From Streptomyces adelaidensis (lineage in GTDB: Bacteria > Actinomycetota > Actinomycetes > Streptomycetales > Streptomycetaceae): a stretch of 46,906 nt of DNA. Below are positions 42,772 to 46,906 of this stretch, piece by piece. A program made the position numbers and the translations under genes. The number at the start of each line of letters is the position of its first letter. Position 1 is the stretch's first letter. The DNA lies in contig NZ_JAEMUX010000071.1 in the NCBI RefSeq assembly GCF_016598475.1, positions 1-46,906 on the forward strand, read 5' to 3'. The notes below the pieces were generated by a model that searched no databases, was not told where the DNA came from, and saw only the letters and a list, made by a program, of their open reading frames with translations.

Positions 42772-43251
42772 GCCGTAGAGTCGCTGAGCCGCTGAGCTGT
42801 CGGCGTTTCGCGCCGCAGCGCCCGCACGCCGGTGTCGCCCAACCGCGTACGCGAGAGCCGCGAACCACGCGCCAGAAACCCCGGGGAGTCACATGTCCGC
42901 GATGCCCGTCCACGCTCTGAACGCCGTTCCGTCGCCGCGCCCCCTGCCCGGCTTCCGGGGCAGGATCGGCTGCGACGCCCGCAGCGGCCGTGAGTCGGAC
43001 ATGATTCCGTGGACGAGCAGGGCGGTCCGATCGCCGGAGCCCCATTCACGGACGTTCAGCTGCACTTGCTACCCCTCCGAAGAACCGGGCGACTTCGGCG
43101 TGTGCGGGCGGGTCACCAGGGTCAGGTCGTGCCGATGTCGAGGAACTGCCGGACCTCCCTCTCCGCGAGCAGGCGCCCACGACCTCAGCGGTCCTACTCC
43201 GTAGGTTAGTTGGCCCGTAGCCCGGACCCGGAGTCCCTCCAGCCGGTCCTC
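42772..43251. other. Region after the leader peptide without a recognised gene
   Basis: An ATG at 42893 has a good ribosome-binding site (GGGGAG). It opens a 103-codon frame (MSAMPVHALNAVPSPRPLPG...) ending at 43204 that matches no family I know and turns compositionally odd (Cys/Arg/Ser-rich) after about 30 residues. It may be the remnant of the gene once controlled by the leader peptide. Nothing else is evident. Confidence 0.3.
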
Positions 43252-43284
43252 GGTCGGTCCTCGGTCAGTCCTCGGTCAGTCCTC
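43252..43284. repeat. 11-bp tandem repeat spanning the dps stop codon
   Basis: Three 11-bp units (GGTCGGTCCTC, then GGTCAGTCCTC twice). The last unit contains the TGA of the dps gene on the minus strand and its final Glu-Asp codons, so the gene end appears duplicated downstream. Confidence 0.9.
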
Positions 43285-43758
43285 GCGCGGCCAGTTCTCG
43301 GCCTCGAACATCCAGTGCTGCTTCTCCAGTTCGTAGGTGACGGAGATCAGTAGATCCTGCGTCACCTTGTCCGCATCCTCCGTGGCGTCGATACGTCCGC
43401 GCAGCCGCCCGATCGCCGTCTCCAGCGCCTCCGCCAGGAGCCGCACGACCTCGTCGTCCCGCAGCCAGCCGTCCTTCGGCCCTTGCAGGGCGAACCGTGT
43501 CGCCACGGTCTCGGGCCGGCCGTCCGGGGCGATGCCGAGCGCCGCCGCGCGTTCGGCGACCTGGTCGGCGTACGACCGGGCCGTGGACACCACCTCGTCG
43601 AGCTGGAGGTGGATCGAACGGAACCTCGGTCCCACGATGTTCCAGTGGGCCTGTTTCCCGATCAGTGAGAGTCCCAGCAGATCCACCAGGGTCTCCTGAA
43701 GGGCGTCCCCGGTGACCCGGAGCGCGGGCTCGGGCAGTGTGCTCCTCACCGTCGTCAT
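43276..43758 (-). CDS. dps: Dps-family DNA protection / ferritin-like protein
   Basis: A 160-aa ferritin-like four-helix protein with the Dps signature: LSLIGKQAHWNIVGPRFRSI and HLQLDEVVSTARSYADQVAE, giving the inter-subunit ferroxidase His/Asp/Glu ligands. The C-terminus ends in QHWMFEAENWPRED. It forms dodecamers that oxidise and store iron and may bind DNA; the Lys-rich tail of E. coli Dps is absent. Streptomyces usually has several Dps paralogues under osmotic/stress sigma factors; no clear promoter was identified. Confidence 0.93.
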   Translation of the reverse strand: MTTVRSTLPEPALRVTGDALQETLVDLLGLSLIGKQAHWNIVGPRFRSIHLQLDEVVSTARSYADQVAERAAALGIAPDGRPETVATRFALQGPKDGWLRDDEVVRLLAEALETAIGRLRGRIDATEDADKVTQDLLISVTYELEKQHWMFEAENWPRED

Positions 43759-43800
43759 GACGTACTGCTCCTCATCGCTTCGTCGTCGCTTCGTGATCGC

Positions 43801-44112
43801 TCAGCGGCGCGAGACCGCTTCGCGCCGGGCCGCGTCGGCGGTCCCGGCCCGGCGGAGCAGCGCGATGCGCTCGTCCTCGCCCATGCCGCCCCACACGCCG
43901 ACCGTCTGCCCGTTGCCGAGCGCCCAGTTCAGGCACTCGCGTCGTACCGGACAGCGGGCGCACACGCGCTTGGCGGCGGCGATGTCGTCGAGCGCCGGTC
44001 CTGTGGTGCCCACGGGGAAGAACAGTTCGGGGTCCTCTCCCACGCAGGCCGCTCTCCGCAACCACTCCATGCGGGGCCGGGTGCCCAGGGCGGATGGGTG
44101 GAAACGCGGCAT
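43801..44112 (-). CDS. WhiB-family iron-sulfur transcription factor
   Basis: A small WhiB-like protein, 103 aa from ATG 44112 or 89 aa from ATG 44070 (MEWLRRAACVGEDPELFF), the latter matching WblE/WhiB1 starts. Four cysteines bind the [4Fe-4S] cluster: C23, then CARCPVRREC (C51, C54, C60). The GVWGG turn (72-76) and the basic C-terminus (LLRRAG...ARREAVSRR) are present. WhiB1-type proteins are NO/redox-sensitive regulators acting with the principal sigma factor. Neither start has a clear ribosome-binding site. Dps lies 42 nt downstream on the same strand. Confidence 0.9.
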   Translation of the reverse strand: MPRFHPSALGTRPRMEWLRRAACVGEDPELFFPVGTTGPALDDIAAAKRVCARCPVRRECLNWALGNGQTVGVWGGMGEDERIALLRRAGTADAARREAVSRR

Positions 44113-44200
44113 CACGGAGCCGGTGGAACGGATCCCTCCGAAGGCTCGCCGCGCGCGGTGGACCCGGCGTGCCGGACCCCCGCGCGGGCCGGCCGTGGTC

Positions 44201-45010
44201 TCAGCGAGCCAGTACGCCGTCCACGAACTCCTTGACGTCCGCGAGGACTTCGCCCTTGTTCGTCTCGTTGAACACCTCGTGCCGGGCGTCCGAATAGATG
44301 CGCTCGGCCCACTCGGCGCCCCGGAGTTCCTCGACCCCGGTACGGCTGCCGGGCAGCGGCACGATCCGGTCGTCGTCACCGTGCAGCCACAGCAAGGGGA
44401 GCGAGCCGATGGTCCCGCTCTTCGAGATCGTCGCCAGGGAGCGGTCGAAGGCCTCCAGCGTCGGGCGTTTGAACGGGCCGTGCCACACCAGCGGATCGTT
44501 CGAGTATGTCGTGCCGACCAGGGGGTCGCGCGAGAGCCGCTTCGGGTCGAGCGGCGCCTCGGGCACCTCGGGCTGCGCCAGCAGCGGGCCCAGCAACTCC
44601 CAGCTACCGATCACCGGCCCGGACAGCACCACCGCGCACAGCCCGGGACCGTACCGCTGGGCGTACCGCGCGGCTATGAGACCGCCCATGGAATGGCCGA
44701 TCAACACCACCGGCAGCCCCGGGTACGCGGCCCGGGCCAGCTCCTCCACCGCGTGGGCATCGGTGACCACGTCCTCGAAGTCCTCTATCAGCACCCGCTC
44801 GCCCGCCGACCTGCCGTGCCCCATGTGGTCGGGGCCGAACACCGCCGCCCCGTGACTCACCAGGGTGTCGGCCACATGTTCGTACCGGCCGATGTGTTCG
44901 CCGTAGCCGTGGATGAGGAGCACCACGTACCGCGCCTCCTCACGCGGCCACTCCCGTGCGGTGACACCGCCCCGGGTGCCGGCGAAGCTGTGCTCACGAG
45001 AGTCGGCCAT
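44201..45010 (-). CDS. Alpha/beta hydrolase, monoacylglycerol-lipase-like
   Basis: A 269-aa serine hydrolase from ATG 45010. It has LLIHGYGEHIGRYEHVADTL, the MGL-type oxyanion HGYGEH, DHMGHGRSAG, the nucleophile elbow GHSMGG (S107), the acid in LHGDDDRIVP and the catalytic His in DARHEVFNE. It is expected to hydrolyse monoacylglycerols or lysophospholipids in the cytoplasm. It lies 88 nt upstream of whiB on the same strand. Confidence 0.92.
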   Translation of the reverse strand: MADSREHSFAGTRGGVTAREWPREEARYVVLLIHGYGEHIGRYEHVADTLVSHGAAVFGPDHMGHGRSAGERVLIEDFEDVVTDAHAVEELARAAYPGLPVVLIGHSMGGLIAARYAQRYGPGLCAVVLSGPVIGSWELLGPLLAQPEVPEAPLDPKRLSRDPLVGTTYSNDPLVWHGPFKRPTLEAFDRSLATISKSGTIGSLPLLWLHGDDDRIVPLPGSRTGVEELRGAEWAERIYSDARHEVFNETNKGEVLADVKEFVDGVLAR

Positions 45011-45170
45011 GACTCCTCCAACTGCCTCGGCGAAGGTAACCCGGGGGATCTTGCCAGCCGTCCGGACGATGGTCCATGGGCCCTCCGGAGCGAAAGCCCG
45101 AATAGGACAGCGGCGCGGGAGCCGGAGCCCGAACCGGGCAGATCCGGGACCTCCGGAGGCCGAACCGGGC

Positions 45171-45204
45171 AACGGTCGTACGTACATGCGTACGTACGAC
45201 CGTT
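45171..45204. promoter_or_regulatory. 14-bp inverted repeat in the lipase/TSUP divergent promoter region
   Basis: Arms AACGGTCGTACGTA and TACGTACGACCGTT are perfectly complementary around a 6-nt spacer. The site lies 160 nt from the lipase start and 107 nt from the transporter start, without a T-run on either side, which suits an operator for a dimeric regulator better than a terminator. Confidence 0.55.
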
Positions 45205-45311
45205 CGGAGCCAGGACTGGGCGGCGGCAGAGCGGTGGCAGAGCCGCGGCAGGGTCAACTGGCGAGACGGTCCTGTCGCGGGCCGATAGGTGCGCATAGCA
45301 TCGGACCCCGC

Positions 45312-46085
45312 ATGAACACGATGACTCTCTGGCACCTGTCCGTGGCCGAGTTCGCGGTCCTCGCCGTCGCCGCCCTGCTCGTCGGCTTCTCGAAGACCGC
45401 CGTGAGCGGTGCCAACACGGTCAGCCTCGCGATCTTCGCGGCGGTCCTGCCCGCCCGCGCCTCGACCGGTGTCCTCCTGCCGATCCTCATCTTCGGGGAC
45501 ATCCTCGCCGTGCTGACCTACCGCCGGCACGCCCACTGGCCCACCCTGTGGCGGCTCTTCCCGGCCGTCGGCGCCGGCGTCGTCCTCGGCACGCTGTTCC
45601 TGGTGTGGGCCGACGACCAGATCGTCCGTACGTCGATCGGCGCGATCCTGCTGCTGATGACGGCCGTCACCGTCTGGCGCCGCCGCACGGTCGACAAGGA
45701 CGACGAACCCGACGCGATCACCACCCGCGCCGGCAGGGCCAAGGCCCGCTCCTACGGCGTCCTCGGCGGCTTCACCACCATGGTCGCCAACGCCGGCGGC
45801 CCGGTGATGTCCATGTACCTGCTCTCGGCGGGCTTCCGGAAACTCGGCTTCCTCGGCACCTCGGCCTTTTTCTTCCTCATCGTCAACGTCTCCAAGGTCC
45901 CCTTCAGCGTGGGCCTCGGCCTCATCGACGGCCACTCTCTCCTGCTGGACGCGACCCTGGTGCTCTTCGTCGTACCGGGTGCCTTCCTCGGCAAGTGGGC
46001 GGTGAACCGCATCAACCAGCGGCTCTTCGAGCAACTGGTGATCGGAGCGACGGTCGTGGGCGGCCTGCACCTGCTGCTCCGCTGA
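45312..46085 (+). CDS. TSUP family transporter (TauE/SafE)
   Basis: A 257-aa polytopic membrane protein with the TSUP pattern: VAALLVGFSKTAVSGANTVS in the first helices, and GVLGGFTTMVANAGGPVMSM as its repeat in the second half, the two inverted halves of this family. About eight membrane segments are visible. TSUP proteins export or import sulfite, sulfoacetate or other organosulfonates; the substrate is not determinable here. ATG 45312 fits the first helix. A large inverted repeat lies in its upstream region. Confidence 0.9.
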   Translation: MNTMTLWHLSVAEFAVLAVAALLVGFSKTAVSGANTVSLAIFAAVLPARASTGVLLPILIFGDILAVLTYRRHAHWPTLWRLFPAVGAGVVLGTLFLVWADDQIVRTSIGAILLLMTAVTVWRRRTVDKDDEPDAITTRAGRAKARSYGVLGGFTTMVANAGGPVMSMYLLSAGFRKLGFLGTSAFFFLIVNVSKVPFSVGLGLIDGHSLLLDATLVLFVVPGAFLGKWAVNRINQRLFEQLVIGATVVGGLHLLLR

Positions 46086-46120
46086 CGGGCCCGCCCGCCG
46101 GCCCCCGTACGCTCGACGCC

Positions 46121-46906
46121 ATGCCCCCGCACATCCTCGTCCTCGGCGGTACCACCGAGGCGCGCGAACTCGCCGCAGCCCTCACCGTCCTGGCCGGTGT
46201 GCGCGTGACCACGTCCCTCGCCGGGCGGGTGGCCGGGCCGGGGGCGCTCGAAGGGGACGTACGGATCGGCGGGTTCGGCGGCGTGGAAGGGCTGGCGGCC
46301 TGGCTGCGCGAGCACCATGTCGACGCGGTCGTGGACGCCACGCACCCCTTCGCCACGGGCATCACGGCGAACGCCGCACAGGCGGCGAAGGCCACCGGTA
46401 TCCCGGCCGTCGTCCTGCGCCGACCGGGCTGGGCCCCTGTCCCCGGCGACGGCGACCGTTGGCACGACACGGCATCCCTCGCCGAAGCCGCCACGCTGCT
46501 GCCGTCCCTGGGCAACCGGATCTTCCTGACGACCGGCCGCCTGGGCCTCGCCGCCTTCGCGCACCTCTCCGGACTCCACTTCCTCGTACGGTCGGTGGAG
46601 CCCCCCGAGCCGCCGCTGCCCCCGCACACCCACGTCCTGCTCGCGCGCGGTCCGTTCACCGTCGACGGTGAGACGGCCTTGCTGCGCGAGCACCGTGTCG
46701 ACGTCCTCGTCACCAAGGACAGCGGGGGAGAGGCGACGGCAGCGAAGCTCGTGGCCGCCCGGCAACTAGGCCTGCCGGTCGTCGTCGTACGACGCCCCCC
46801 GCTTCCGGAGGGCGTCACGACGGTGCCGGACGTTCCGGGGGCGCTGGCACACCTGGGCCGGGACCTGAGCCTGGACCTCGACCGAGACCGAGACCGAGAC
46901 CTAGAC
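46121..46906 (+). CDS. cobK: Precorrin-6A reductase CobK, 3' end outside the window
   Basis: An open frame of 262 codons from ATG 46121 to the window end. It starts MPPHILVLGGTTEARELAAA, has DATHPFATGITANAA, FLTTGRLGLAAFA and VLVTKDSGGEATAAKLVAA, the complete set of CobK landmarks. It reduces precorrin-6A to dihydro form in the aerobic cobalamin (corrin ring) pathway, using NADPH. The usual length (about 250 aa) is already passed; the tail is a DR repeat (LDLDRDRDRDLD) from GACCGA tandem DNA, so the stop must be close. Other cob genes would be expected beyond the window. Confidence 0.9.
   Translation, partial: MPPHILVLGGTTEARELAAALTVLAGVRVTTSLAGRVAGPGALEGDVRIGGFGGVEGLAAWLREHHVDAVVDATHPFATGITANAAQAAKATGIPAVVLRRPGWAPVPGDGDRWHDTASLAEAATLLPSLGNRIFLTTGRLGLAAFAHLSGLHFLVRSVEPPEPPLPPHTHVLLARGPFTVDGETALLREHRVDVLVTKDSGGEATAAKLVAARQLGLPVVVVRRPPLPEGVTTVPDVPGALAHLGRDLSLDLDRDRDRDLD

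Noticed and set aside
46012..46818. A 268-aa minus-strand ORF opposite cobK
   Set aside because: The plus strand gives a motif-complete CobK; the minus frame is Arg/Pro/Ser-rich shadow.

Overview
The very high G+C content, GTG/TTG starts, a conservon (cvnA-E), WhiB and Dps proteins, a DMATS-type indole prenyltransferase and a modular PKS point to a Streptomyces or close relative. The left two thirds look like chromosome-arm or accessory DNA, with many broken genes and two specialised-metabolism loci. The right third looks like conserved housekeeping and catabolic DNA.

1-5 kb is a graveyard: a frameshifted GGPP-synthase fragment, an IS5-type transposase with a Trp-to-stop change, a 3' fragment of a zinc alcohol dehydrogenase, an intact SAM O-methyltransferase, a multiply frameshifted aldo/keto reductase, and a 5'-truncated ATP-binding regulator abutting it. 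5-12.5 kb holds a cupin protein (+) and, on the minus strand, a conservon (kinase-like CvnA, roadblock CvnB, DUF742 CvnC, GTPase CvnD, P450 CvnE with a non-canonical ExxR) followed by an indole prenyltransferase and tryptophanase pair. That pair resembles the loci that make prenylated indoles. 13.6-21.7 kb holds an exported cytokinin-dehydrogenase-like flavoenzyme, a frameshifted DUF6191 gene, a LysR/metallo-hydrolase divergent pair separated by a 9-bp minisatellite, a TTC38-like TPR protein, a patatin, and a decayed AsnC / amidohydrolase-AbgT locus.

21.7-31.6 kb is a compact two-gene cluster on the minus strand. One gene is a 2784-aa PKS read as acyl ligase-ACP-KS-AT(malonyl)-DH-KR(B-type)-ACP-thioesterase. 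The other is a flavin-dependent halogenase overlapping its stop codon by 4 nt. I do not recognise the product.

31.7-46.9 kb holds a NUDIX-like DUF4916 protein, a GntR regulator with a complete-looking hydroxyproline operon (4-hydroxyproline epimerase, pyrroline-hydroxycarboxylate deaminase, three-subunit flavin/Fe-S D-hydroxyproline dehydrogenase), a formylglycine-generating enzyme, a 3-ketodihydrosphingosine-reductase-like SDR, a GH15 trehalase/glucoamylase, a short leader peptide, Dps, WhiB, a monoacylglycerol-lipase-like hydrolase, a TSUP transporter and cobK, which runs off the end.

Tandem repeats sit in many intergenic gaps, and several start at or just after stop codons. No tRNA, rRNA or CRISPR array was seen.
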